Assembly: GCF_001426685.1 (NCBI RefSeq)
Contig: NZ_LMFB01000008.1
Span: 74,800-138,799 of the forward strand
DNA: 64,000 bases
Direction: 5' to 3'
Origin: Rhizobium sp. Root483D2
GTDB lineage: Bacteria > Pseudomonadota > Alphaproteobacteria > Rhizobiales > Rhizobiaceae
Positions 26,249-34,527 of this stretch are shown here, one piece after another. The translations under genes were made by a program, and so were the position numbers. Within the stretch, counting starts at the first letter, position 1. Every line of letters starts with the position of its first letter. The notes beneath the pieces are model-generated. The model was not told where the DNA came from. It worked only from the letters and a program-made list of their open reading frames with translations, and did no database searches.

Positions 26249-26809
26249 CTATCTTTTTTCTGGGATGGAGAAACGGATATCCGCGACCGAGGCGACGACG
26301 ATGATTTCGTCGCCGAGCGACCATTCTGCTGATCGTGCGGCCATGGCGGCTGGAACCAGTCCAGAACCGCCGGGGCCGGGCGGGACGTCATAGGTTGCGT
26401 GGCCGTCATGCGGCAGGATGACACCATAGCCGCGCTGCATCGCGCCCCGAGCCGTCGCGGCCACGCACATCTCCGAGAGGACGCCGCAAAGCGCCAGGGT
26501 CTGAATACCAAGCCCGGTGAGGATATCGTCCAGTCCGGTTTGTTCGAAGCCATTGTCCATGGTTTTTCTGACGACGATTTCATGTGCACGTGGCGGGAAG
26601 TGCAATTCCCAGCCCGGTTGATGCGGCGCATCCACCGTGCCGGGTGCACCGTCATTCTGCAGGAAGATGACTGGGGTTGTCGCAGCGCGCGCGGCATCGA
26701 TAGCGGCTTGGACCGCCTCAAGCAGCGCGGCATGTCCTGGAACGGCTGCATTGCCAGTGACGAATGCCGCCTGCATATCAACGATTAGAAGTGCTTCCGC
26801 CTGCTGCAC
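26249..26809 (-). CDS. Isochorismatase-family cysteine hydrolase
   Basis: 186 residues. The catalytic triad of the family is visible: D11 in LLIVDMQ, K82 in VVRKTMDNGF and C115 in VLSEMCVAATA. Family members hydrolyse amides, nicotinamide, N-carbamoyl compounds or isochorismate. Convergent with the cyclase gene and 116 bases downstream of the leftward ABC operon, so it may be an outlying member of that operon. The substrate cannot be assigned. Confidence 0.88.
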   Translation of the reverse strand: MQQAEALLIVDMQAAFVTGNAAVPGHAALLEAVQAAIDAARAATTPVIFLQNDGAPGTVDAPHQPGWELHFPPRAHEIVVRKTMDNGFEQTGLDDILTGLGIQTLALCGVLSEMCVAATARGAMQRGYGVILPHDGHATYDVPPGPGGSGLVPAAMAARSAEWSLGDEIIVVASVADIRFSIPEKR

Positions 26810-26925
26810 GGCTACTCCAAAAAAGTCTTTTTGGCCGAACTTCTCTCACAAACGCTTGCTTATGTGGAAATTACTGAATTGCCGGGCAATGTCAAAACCG
26901 CAAGCCACCGCTGTGCCCTATGAAA

Positions 26926-27996
26926 TCAGACCTTCTGACCAGCCTCGTTGAAGAAATGCAGGTTTGTCACCGGTAGCCTGACATTGACCTCGCCGTGCAT
27001 GCCAAGGAAACGGCGGTCGAGCGTGAAGGCCTTGAAGGCGACGGGGCCGAGTTTCAGGTGGACGATGATGCCGAAGCCGGTCGGCTCGACCAGATCGACG
27101 GTCGCTGCGAGCACATCCGGGCCCTCGGCGCCGAGAACCACATGTTCCGGCCGGATGCCGAGGGTGGCGCGGCTGCCATCTTCGAGATTGGCGGTGCCAC
27201 CGAGCGGCAAGACGATGCCGCCGGTCAGAGCGAAATTTGCGGTCTCGCCGGCCGCCATGTAGCGGCCTTCGAAGAAGTTCATGCCCGGCGAGCCGATGAA
27301 GCCGGCGACGAAGAGGTTGGCGGGGTTGTCATAGAGTTCGAGCGGGCTGCCGACCTGCTGAATAATGCCGCCATGCATGGCGACGATCCGGTCGGCCAGC
27401 GTCATGGCTTCGATCTGGTCGTGGGTGACGTAGATCGAGGTAGCGCCGAGGTCCTGGTGCAGCTTCTTGATCTCGGCGCGCATCTGCTCGCGCAGGCGGG
27501 CATCGAGGTTGGACAGCGGTTCGTCGAACAGGAAGGCCTTGGGCTCGCGCACGATGGCGCGGCCCATGGCGACGCGCTGGCGCTGGCCGCCGGACAGAGC
27601 TTTCGGACGCCGTTCCATCAAAGGGTCGAGCCCGAGCTTGCTGGCAGCACCGGCAACCACGGAGGCGATCTTTTCCTTGGCGGTTTTTCTGAGGCGCAGG
27701 CTGTAGCTCATGTTTTTCGCCACGCTCATATGCGGATAGAGCGCGTAGGACTGGAACACCATGGCAATGTCGCGGTCTTTCGGGGCAAGGTCGTTGACGC
27801 GTTTGCCGTCGATGCGGATTTCGCCTGACGTGACCGCTTCCAGACCGGCGATCATCCGCAGCAGCGTGGACTTGCCGCAGCCCGACGGGCCGACCAGGAC
27901 GACGAACTCGCCATCCTTGATCTCAAGATCGACACCATGCAGCACCGGGTGGATGCCATAGGACTTGCGGATAGCGGCGATATCGATGGATGCCAT
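26926..27996 (-). CDS. ABC sugar-type importer ATPase, UgpC/MalK-like
   Basis: 356 residues. Walker A VGPSGCGKST, signature LSGGQRQRVAMGRAI, Walker B FLFDEP, H-loop VTHDQ and a C-terminal regulatory (TOBE/OB) domain of the MalK/UgpC type. Last gene of the leftward importer operon, four bases after the second permease. Energises uptake with the two permeases and the binding protein upstream. The class usually handles sugars, glycerol-phosphates or glycosides. Confidence 0.93.
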   Translation of the reverse strand: MASIDIAAIRKSYGIHPVLHGVDLEIKDGEFVVLVGPSGCGKSTLLRMIAGLEAVTSGEIRIDGKRVNDLAPKDRDIAMVFQSYALYPHMSVAKNMSYSLRLRKTAKEKIASVVAGAASKLGLDPLMERRPKALSGGQRQRVAMGRAIVREPKAFLFDEPLSNLDARLREQMRAEIKKLHQDLGATSIYVTHDQIEAMTLADRIVAMHGGIIQQVGSPLELYDNPANLFVAGFIGSPGMNFFEGRYMAAGETANFALTGGIVLPLGGTANLEDGSRATLGIRPEHVVLGAEGPDVLAATVDLVEPTGFGIIVHLKLGPVAFKAFTLDRRFLGMHGEVNVRLPVTNLHFFNEAGQKV

Positions 27997-28000
27997 GGGA

Positions 28001-28834
28001 TCAGCCTTTCACGGCGCCGGCCGTCAGGCCCTGCACGAGGTAACGTTGGATCAACAGGAAGAACAGGCAGGCCGGGATGAGCGCCATGACGCCCGCCGCC
28101 ATCATCTGTCCGAAATCGACCGAGAATTTGGACACGAAGGACAGGAGCCCAACGGGGAAAGTCGCCGCATCATTGCCGGAGATCAGCATCAGCGAGAACA
28201 GGAGTTCGCTCCAGGCGGCCGTGAAGACGAAGCCGAGGGTCGCGGCGATACCCGGCAGCGTCAGCGGCAGAATGATTTGGCGGAAGGCAACGAACTGGGT
28301 GGCGCCGTCGATCATCGCGGCCTCCTCGAGATCCTTCGGGATGCCGTCGAAGAAGGACTGCATCAGGAACGTCGCGAACGGCACGTTGAAGGCGGTGTAG
28401 ACGATGACGAGGCCGGTCAGGCTGTTGGTGAGGCCGAGCGGCGAGAGGATCTTGAAGATGGGTGCCACCAGCATGACCAGCGGGAACATCTGCGTAAGCA
28501 GCATCAACGTCACGATCCAGTATTTGCCGCGGAAATTGAAGCGCGACATGGCATAGCCGGCCAGCGAAGCGAGTATCGTGACGATGATCGCGGTGGAGCC
28601 GGAAACGATCAGGCTGTTCTTGAAGAAGGTCGGGAATTCGCTGTGTTTCAGCACGAAATCGAAATGCTCGAAACTTGTCCGCGACGGCCACATCCGGATG
28701 CCTTCGGAATAGAGCAGCTTGTTGGGCGTGACCGAAACTTTGAGGAGCCAGTAGAGCGGAAACAGCGCGAAGACGACATAGGCGAGAATGGCCAGACGAT
28801 GCGCGAGAACGGAGAGGATGCGTGTGCCGGTCAT
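28001..28834 (-). CDS. ABC importer permease, MalG-like
   Basis: 277 residues, about six membrane segments. The EAA loop is EAAMIDGATQFVAFRQIILP followed by LTLPG. The N-terminus carries a single helix (LAILAYVVFALFPLYWLLKV) and a periplasmic stretch typical of MalG. It follows the MalF-like gene with four bases between them. Confidence 0.93.
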   Translation of the reverse strand: MTGTRILSVLAHRLAILAYVVFALFPLYWLLKVSVTPNKLLYSEGIRMWPSRTSFEHFDFVLKHSEFPTFFKNSLIVSGSTAIIVTILASLAGYAMSRFNFRGKYWIVTLMLLTQMFPLVMLVAPIFKILSPLGLTNSLTGLVIVYTAFNVPFATFLMQSFFDGIPKDLEEAAMIDGATQFVAFRQIILPLTLPGIAATLGFVFTAAWSELLFSLMLISGNDAATFPVGLLSFVSKFSVDFGQMMAAGVMALIPACLFFLLIQRYLVQGLTAGAVKG

Positions 28835-28838
28835 GATC

Positions 28839-29801
28839 TCAATCCTTGCTCAGGAGCCACTGCCGCAGGATCACGATCAGCATCGAATAGGTGATCAGCA
28901 GCACAAGCAGGACCAGTGCGATGGCTGAGGCATAGCCGAAATCCAGCCGCTTGAAGGCTTGCGTGAAAATATAGCTGGCGACGATCTGGCTGCGGTCGGC
29001 CGGGCCGCCATTGGTCATGACGATGATCAGGTCGGCGAAATTGGAGATCCAGACTGTGCGCAGGAGAACGGTGATGGCAATGGTCGGGGCGAGAAAGGGC
29101 AGGGTGATCGAGACGAAACGCTGCACCGGACCGGCGCCGTCAATGCTGGCCGCTTCATAGAGGTCACGCGGGATCGCCTGCAGCGCTGCCAGAAGCGTGA
29201 TGGCGAAGAAGGGAATTCCCCACCAGACATTGGCAATGATCGGCCCCCACATGGAGAGGTGCGGATCGGAGAGGATATTGGACGGCTCGCTCATGAGTCC
29301 CATCGCAAACAGCCAATGCGGAATGGGGCCGACGACGGGATTGAACAGCCAGGCCCAGTTGAGGCCGGCTAGAAAGCTGGGAACGGCCCACGGCAGGAAG
29401 ACCAAAGCCTGGACGATAGCGCGGCCATAGAAGGGCTTGTCGAGCAAAAGCGCGAGGATCAGGCCGAAGACGAATTGCAGGAGCACCGACCAGCCCGTCC
29501 ACCACAGCGTGTTCTTCAGGGCCCGGTAGAAATTCTGGTCTTCATAAAGCGTGCGGAAATGATCGAGCCCGATAAAGCCGCCGGAAAAGGGATTGAGCAG
29601 CTGGATATCGCGGAAGGCATAGGAAATGCCGAGCACCAGCGGCACCAGCATGACGGTGACGATCAGGATCAGCGCGGGCGCGCTATAGAGATAGGGCGCG
29701 GAGGCATCGGCAAGCCGCTTTTTCAGCGGCCGCTGATCCCTGTGCGCGCCGCAATTGCGGGCTGCTGCTTGTGAGGCCATCGTCAGATATTTCCGTTTCA
29801 T
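28839..29801 (-). CDS. ABC importer permease, MalF-like
   Basis: 320 residues, with six membrane helices beginning at APALILIVTVMLVPLVLGIS and the EAA loop EAASIDGAGPVQRFVSITLP. The start is uncertain: ATG 29801 has no clear ribosome site, whereas an in-frame ATG seven codons later is preceded by GGAAA. It follows a palindromic intergenic segment downstream of the binding-protein gene. Belongs to the carbohydrate uptake 1 class. Confidence 0.92.
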   Translation of the reverse strand: MKRKYLTMASQAAARNCGAHRDQRPLKKRLADASAPYLYSAPALILIVTVMLVPLVLGISYAFRDIQLLNPFSGGFIGLDHFRTLYEDQNFYRALKNTLWWTGWSVLLQFVFGLILALLLDKPFYGRAIVQALVFLPWAVPSFLAGLNWAWLFNPVVGPIPHWLFAMGLMSEPSNILSDPHLSMWGPIIANVWWGIPFFAITLLAALQAIPRDLYEAASIDGAGPVQRFVSITLPFLAPTIAITVLLRTVWISNFADLIIVMTNGGPADRSQIVASYIFTQAFKRLDFGYASAIALVLLVLLITYSMLIVILRQWLLSKD

Positions 29802-29875
29802 AGCTGTTCGCGGAGTTCGGCATTCAAGGGCGCACGCTTGCTCGCAGGCAACACCCCCTCTAGCCTGTCGGCCAT

Positions 29876-29969
29876 CTCCCCCACAAGGGAGGAGAAAACT
29901 CGGGGTAAACCTCTCGCCTCAAGCCTTGGGCAGTGCGGTGTCCGAGCCCCTCCCCCTTGTGGGGAGGGG
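29876..29969. repeat. Double-hairpin intergenic element
   Basis: Left hairpin CTCCCCCACAAGGGAGGAG at 29876-29894; right hairpin of CCCCTCCCCCTTGTGGGGAG type at 29947-29969, followed by a further GGGGAGGGG. The two are related as opposite ends of one palindromic element and differ in sequence from the RIME-like copies. It occupies the gap between the binding-protein and permease genes. Confidence 0.6.
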
Positions 29970-30003
29970 TTGGGGAGGGGCACGCCTCAGCACAGTCCTT
30001 GGC

Positions 30004-31263
30004 TTACTTTTTCGCAAGGAACTTTTGTTGCGCCTTGGTCATATAGTCAGCCCATTGCTTGGCCATCTCTTCCGGCGTGATATCGCCGAGCATGGCTTCC
30101 TGGCTGGTCTTGATCGCCATGGAATCCTTGAAGAAGGCGAATTCTTCGAGGTAAGTCGGCATCACCGTCGGAACCGCGTCCTTGTCGGCCAATTCCTCGA
30201 ACCAGCCCTTGAACTGATCGGTGGCAAAGAAGGGGTCCTTCTCGGCTGATTTGAGCGCGGGCAGGGCGCCGATCTTCTTGTTCCACTCGATATTGCCTTC
30301 CGGGCCTTCGAGCGTGGCGATCAGCTTCCAGGACAGGTCCTTGTTGGCGCTGGCCGACATCATCGACCAGCCGGCAAAACCGATGGTCGGGAAGGTCTTG
30401 CCGGAGGGTCCCTTCGGCATGGTCGTGATGCCGTAATCGGCGGCGTCCATGCGTTCGGCAATGGCGATCAGCGCATCCGGATCCTGGTCGAGCATCGCGC
30501 AGGTGCCGGTGTAGAAGCCGGCGACGATTTCGTTGAAGCCCCAGTTGACGCTGTCCTTCGGCGCATAGCCGTTCTTGTAGAGGTCGGTCATCCAGGTAAA
30601 GCCCTTGACCCAGCCTTCCTCCGAAAACTTGGATGTGCCATCGGCATTGAAATAGGTGTTGTCGCCCGCCATGGTGGCGCCCATCATCATCCAGCCGTTG
30701 AGGCCGCCCGGACCGCCGCGCATGCAATAGGCATATTTGCCCGGCAGCTTCTTGATCTTTTCGGCGGCGGCGACAAAGTCGTCCATCGTCTTTGGCGGGC
30801 CATCGACACCGGCTTCGGCGAAGATCTTCTTGTTGTAGAACATCGCCCGCAGATAGAAGCCGTAGGGCAGCATATACGCCGTGTCCTTGACGTCGCGGCC
30901 GAGTTCCAGCGCGCGATCCGTCAGTTCCGGCGTCTGGTCCCAGGTCTTGAGATAAGGCTCCAGGCTTTCGAGCATGCCGTTATTGGCGTAGAGCGACAGC
31001 CAGGTATCCGGCATTTCCATCACATCCGGGATTTCACCTGCCGACACCATCGTGGCGAACTTCTGGAAGGCTTCGCCCCAGGGCAGCGAGATGATCTCGA
31101 CCGTGGTGCCGGGATTGGCGGCTTCGAACTTGGCGACGATCGACTTCAGCGTCTCGGTGCGTTCCGGGCTGGTGATGACTTCAACCAGTTTCAGCTTGGT
31201 GTCGGCGAGCGCTGTGCCTGCCATCAGCGTGGCGACCAAGGTCGCGGCAATCAGTTTCCTCAT
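30004..31263 (-). CDS. ABC importer periplasmic binding protein, family 1 (MalE/UgpB-like)
   Basis: 419 residues. Start 31263 (MRKLIAATLVATLMAGTALA) gives a Sec signal with cleavage after ALA, and follows AAGGGAAACG. The mature protein starts DTKLKLVEVITSPERTETLK and contains the family pattern FEAANPGTTVEIISLPWGEA. Located between the PLP-enzyme gene and the permeases. The ligand is not known; the class suggests an oligosaccharide, polyol or glycosylated compound. Confidence 0.92.
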   Translation of the reverse strand: MRKLIAATLVATLMAGTALADTKLKLVEVITSPERTETLKSIVAKFEAANPGTTVEIISLPWGEAFQKFATMVSAGEIPDVMEMPDTWLSLYANNGMLESLEPYLKTWDQTPELTDRALELGRDVKDTAYMLPYGFYLRAMFYNKKIFAEAGVDGPPKTMDDFVAAAEKIKKLPGKYAYCMRGGPGGLNGWMMMGATMAGDNTYFNADGTSKFSEEGWVKGFTWMTDLYKNGYAPKDSVNWGFNEIVAGFYTGTCAMLDQDPDALIAIAERMDAADYGITTMPKGPSGKTFPTIGFAGWSMMSASANKDLSWKLIATLEGPEGNIEWNKKIGALPALKSAEKDPFFATDQFKGWFEELADKDAVPTVMPTYLEEFAFFKDSMAIKTSQEAMLGDITPEEMAKQWADYMTKAQQKFLAKK

Positions 31264-31307
31264 TTTCGTTTCCCTTTTATTGTTCAAGTGGTTTGCTTGC
31301 TGTCGTG

Positions 31308-32480
31308 TCAGCCTATCGAGGCGGCTGTGATTGCCGCTTCAATATCGCTCCAGAGGGCCTCCGTTCCCTCCAGGCCGACATGGAGCCTTACCGACCGCGG
31401 GCTGATGCCGAAGGCGACCGCGGAATTGGGTTGTGCTTTTTGTGAAAGGACGACTTCGCCCGGTACGATCAGGCTTTCGTGGCCGCCCCAGCTGACACCG
31501 AGCTTGAACAGCTCAAGGTGATCGGAGAAGGTGCGGACATTGACGCCGTCCTTGAAAATGAACGAGAATAGGCCGGACGTGCCCTTGAGGCCTGGAGCCA
31601 GCTGATTGGCAAGGCCCGGATAGCAGACCGTCTCAATCGCATCGTGCGCCTGCAGGCGCTTGGCGATTTCGACGGCCGATTGCTCATGCGCCTTCATGCG
31701 GATCGGCAACGTGCGCATGCCGCGGATCAGAAGCCAGGCATCGAACGGCGACAGCTTGCCGCCGAGATAGGGATAGGCTTCCGAGCGGATGCGGCCAATC
31801 AACTCTTTGGAGCCCGCAACGACACCGGCGACGACATCGCTGTGGCCACCAAGATATTTTGAGGCCGAATGGATGACGAGATCGACACCGAGCGCGATCG
31901 GCTGCTGGAAGACCGGGCTTGCCCAGCTATTGTCGATGGCACTGATGACGCCATGGCGCTTGGCGAGCGCTGCAAGGGCTGCGACGTCATGCGTTTGCAT
32001 GACCCAGCTTGTCGGGCTTTCGAGATAGAGAAACTTTGCGCCTGGCAGGGCCTTGGCGACCTCTTCCTCGTCGCGGCCATCGACATAGGTCACCTCGATG
32101 CCCATGCGCTTGAAGAAGGTGCCGAACAGGCGGTAGGCATCAGGATAAAGATGCTTGACGGCAACGATGCGGTCTCCGGGCTCAACGAAGGACAGCACCG
32201 TCGATGAGATGGCCGACATGCCGCTGGCAAAGCCGATGGCGTCTTCGGCGCCTTCGAGTTTCGCCAGCATGTCCTCGAAAATCCGCACGGTCGGGTTCAG
32301 GCCGCGCGTATAGATCGGCCGGACCTTTTCGCCGCGATAGGAAGCGACCATGTCGTCATAATCGGTGAAGGTGAACAGCGACGTCTGCACGATCGGCGGC
32401 ACGACGGCATCATAGGCATTGCTCACGTCATGGGCGACGATGAGGGAGGCTTCTTCGAACGGATCGAACCCGTTGCTCAT
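31308..32480 (-). CDS. Trans-sulfuration-type PLP enzyme, cystathionine beta-lyase-like
   Basis: 390 residues of the Cys/Met metabolism PLP family. The PLP Lys is K208 in HSASKYLGGHSD; phosphate-contacting Y58 and R60 are in IYTRGLNPT; the cofactor-ring Asp is in AIDNSWASP. Family members catalyse beta- or gamma-elimination or replacement on sulfur amino acids. It overlaps the GntR gene by four bases and precedes the importer genes, so it probably acts on the imported compound, perhaps a cysteine S-conjugate. The exact reaction (MetC, MetB, MetZ or novel) is undecided. Confidence 0.87.
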   Translation of the reverse strand: MSNGFDPFEEASLIVAHDVSNAYDAVVPPIVQTSLFTFTDYDDMVASYRGEKVRPIYTRGLNPTVRIFEDMLAKLEGAEDAIGFASGMSAISSTVLSFVEPGDRIVAVKHLYPDAYRLFGTFFKRMGIEVTYVDGRDEEEVAKALPGAKFLYLESPTSWVMQTHDVAALAALAKRHGVISAIDNSWASPVFQQPIALGVDLVIHSASKYLGGHSDVVAGVVAGSKELIGRIRSEAYPYLGGKLSPFDAWLLIRGMRTLPIRMKAHEQSAVEIAKRLQAHDAIETVCYPGLANQLAPGLKGTSGLFSFIFKDGVNVRTFSDHLELFKLGVSWGGHESLIVPGEVVLSQKAQPNSAVAFGISPRSVRLHVGLEGTEALWSDIEAAITAASIG

Positions 32481-33196
32481 TTGGACATTTCCTTGATGTC
32501 TTCCTCGACGATCGCGAGGATTTTCAGTGTTTCGCTGCGGGCGGCTTCAGGGTCCTGGGCCGCGATCGCATCGAAGAGAGTGCGGTGGAACGGAAAGGAG
32601 CGGCGGGCAAAGTCCGGCCGGTCGAAAGGCTTTTCCCAAAAACGCTCGAAAGCGCCGCGCATCTGTTCGAGCAGCTGCTTGAACAGCGGATTGTGGGTGG
32701 CGTCGTAAATGGCAAGATGGAAGGCAAGGTCTTCCGGCCCGGATGTGCCCTTGGAGAGATGCACCCGTTCCATCTCGTTGAGCTTCTCCTCGATCATCCG
32801 CACGTCCTGCGCTGTGCGGACGCGGGCGGCAACCATGCCGGCTTCCGCCTCGATGCCGCGGCGCACCTGCAGGGTCATCAAAAGCACGTCGCGCAGATGC
32901 GTGGTGTCCAGCGACAGAGGCATGTGGATCGTGGTGCCGGAAATCGGCTTCAACAGGTAGGTGCCGCTGCCCTTGCGGGCCTCGACGACGCCGAGTGCCT
33001 GGAAATGGCGGATGACTTCGCGGATGGTCGAGCGGCCGACGGCAAGCGCACTCATCAGCTCGCGCTCGGCCGGAAGACGGTCGCCCGGAACAAGGTTGGA
33101 GCGCTGGATGTAATCGGCAAGCGCCGCCGTCACCTGCTGCGCCCGGTCGGCCGGGGGCAGGGGGACAAGCGCTGCTCTTGCATCCAAATGCTTCAT
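32477..33196 (-). CDS. GntR-family regulator, FadR subfamily
   Basis: 239 residues. N-terminal winged helix (LPAERELMSALAVGRSTIRE followed by VIRHFQALGVVEARKGSGTY) and an all-helical FCD ligand domain whose metal-binding His residues may include those in DLAFHLAIYDATHN and FHRTLFDAI. Start 33196 is chosen over 33250 because the family sequence begins there. First gene of the leftward operon and translationally coupled to the PLP enzyme, so it probably represses its own operon until the substrate is present. No clear operator palindrome was found upstream. Confidence 0.9.
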   Translation of the reverse strand: MKHLDARAALVPLPPADRAQQVTAALADYIQRSNLVPGDRLPAERELMSALAVGRSTIREVIRHFQALGVVEARKGSGTYLLKPISGTTIHMPLSLDTTHLRDVLLMTLQVRRGIEAEAGMVAARVRTAQDVRMIEEKLNEMERVHLSKGTSGPEDLAFHLAIYDATHNPLFKQLLEQMRGAFERFWEKPFDRPDFARRSFPFHRTLFDAIAAQDPEAARSETLKILAIVEEDIKEMSK

Positions 33197-33420
33197 CGTC
33201 CGCTTTCCAGCCGAAACCAGAATTGGTCTGACATCTGAGCAATAGTGCAAATCATGACGCTGCCGTCAAGCGCGTTTATCCGGCGCTGATGAAAGCTGTG
33301 TGGAGTAGGGGACACGTTTGGATGGGTGATCCGGTCTGCTGGCACACAAGAGGAAGGGATTCACCAGACAGGGGACGCCGTCCTCCCGCGAAGAACAATA
33401 GAACCCAGCCTGTCATTCAT

Positions 33421-34419
33421 TCAGGGAATGTCACTGGGCGTTACTGCCGCTGAATCCGCAAGCCCTGCAGGATAGGTACGGCCGCTCAGCGGTACCGCGT
33501 CGATCGCGGCAACCAGTCTGTCCACCAGCAGATTTTCGGCGCGGCTGCCGCGCGCAAACCGCCGGGTGACTAGGTAGACATCGGCGGCGGGCGGGTTTTC
33601 GTAGGGCGGCAATTGCCAGAGTTGCCGCGCCTCGATATCGGCGGCGACGACATGGATAGGGAGCGGCCCGAAGCCGAAACCGACTTTGATCAGCCGCTTG
33701 ACCTCTTCGAGATTGGTGAAAAGACCAAGCACCTGGCCGCTGAAATTTTCCCGCTGCCGCAGCCGGGCGACCGGTGCGAGTGCGCCGCCGAGGTGATCGG
33801 TCTTGAAGGATACGTAATCAAGCGTAGCGAGATCGGCAGTCTGCGTCCCGCGTTTGCCGAACAGCGGATGACCGGGGGCGCAGAAAAAGCCGAAATGCTC
33901 GCGATAGAGCACGGTGTAGTCCAGTTCCGGGTGCTTTTCATGGGCAAGACAGATGCCGAGGCAGGCTTCGCCGGACAGGACATTCTCGATCACCGTTTGG
34001 CTGGCGGAGACCGTGGTGGAGAAACTGACACGCGGAAACGTCCTGTGGAAGTCGGCCAGGAACCGGTCGAGGAACGGGCATTCGATATGGCTGGCAAAGG
34101 CCATCTCCACATGGCCGGTCACCAGATCCGGATCGTCCTTCACGAGATCCGGCAGGCCGTTGACGATGTTGAACATGGTCTGGCATTCGGCATAGAGCCG
34201 GGTTCCTGCCGGCGTCGTGCGGAAATGGTTGGAGGCGCGGTCGATCAGGCGGCAGGCCATATGCTCTTCGAGGCGGCGCAGCGCATTGCTGATGGTCGGC
34301 TGCTTCAGCGACAGCCGGTTGCCCGCAGCCGTCAGGCTCTTTTCCTCGACGATCACCGTGAAGGTGCGCAGGAGGTTCCAGTCGATCTCCCAGACAAAAC
34401 GGCGTCTTGGGCTGGCCAT
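33421..34419 (-). CDS. LysR-family transcriptional regulator
   Basis: 332 residues. Helix-turn-helix at about residues 13-72 (NLLRTFTVIVEEKSLTAAGN, then KQPTISNALRRLEEHMACRL), then a two-lobed effector domain. The N-terminus has a short basic extension (MASPRRRF) and the C-terminus is about 20 residues longer than usual. Divergent from the dimethylformamidase-like operon with about 108 bases between, containing an imperfect inverted repeat. It is the likely activator of that operon. Confidence 0.88.
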   Translation of the reverse strand: MASPRRRFVWEIDWNLLRTFTVIVEEKSLTAAGNRLSLKQPTISNALRRLEEHMACRLIDRASNHFRTTPAGTRLYAECQTMFNIVNGLPDLVKDDPDLVTGHVEMAFASHIECPFLDRFLADFHRTFPRVSFSTTVSASQTVIENVLSGEACLGICLAHEKHPELDYTVLYREHFGFFCAPGHPLFGKRGTQTADLATLDYVSFKTDHLGGALAPVARLRQRENFSGQVLGLFTNLEEVKRLIKVGFGFGPLPIHVVAADIEARQLWQLPPYENPPAADVYLVTRRFARGSRAENLLVDRLVAAIDAVPLSGRTYPAGLADSAAVTPSDIP

Positions 34420-34433
34420 GGGTCACCTCATTC

Positions 34434-34462
34434 ATTTGGTGAATGCTGGTCCTTCACCTAAT
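34434..34462. promoter_or_regulatory. LysR operator candidate, 10-9-10 inverted repeat
   Basis: ATTTGGTGAA and TTCACCTAAT, nine bases apart, are inverted repeats with one mismatch. The site is 15 bases upstream of the LysR start and about 65 bases upstream of the divergent operon, the usual place for an autoregulatory and activation site. Confidence 0.55.
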
Positions 34463-34527
34463 GTATTTGTCGGGTGGAGTCCATTGTGGTTTGATCATCG
34501 TGGACCGACGACCCAGCGAGGCATGAC

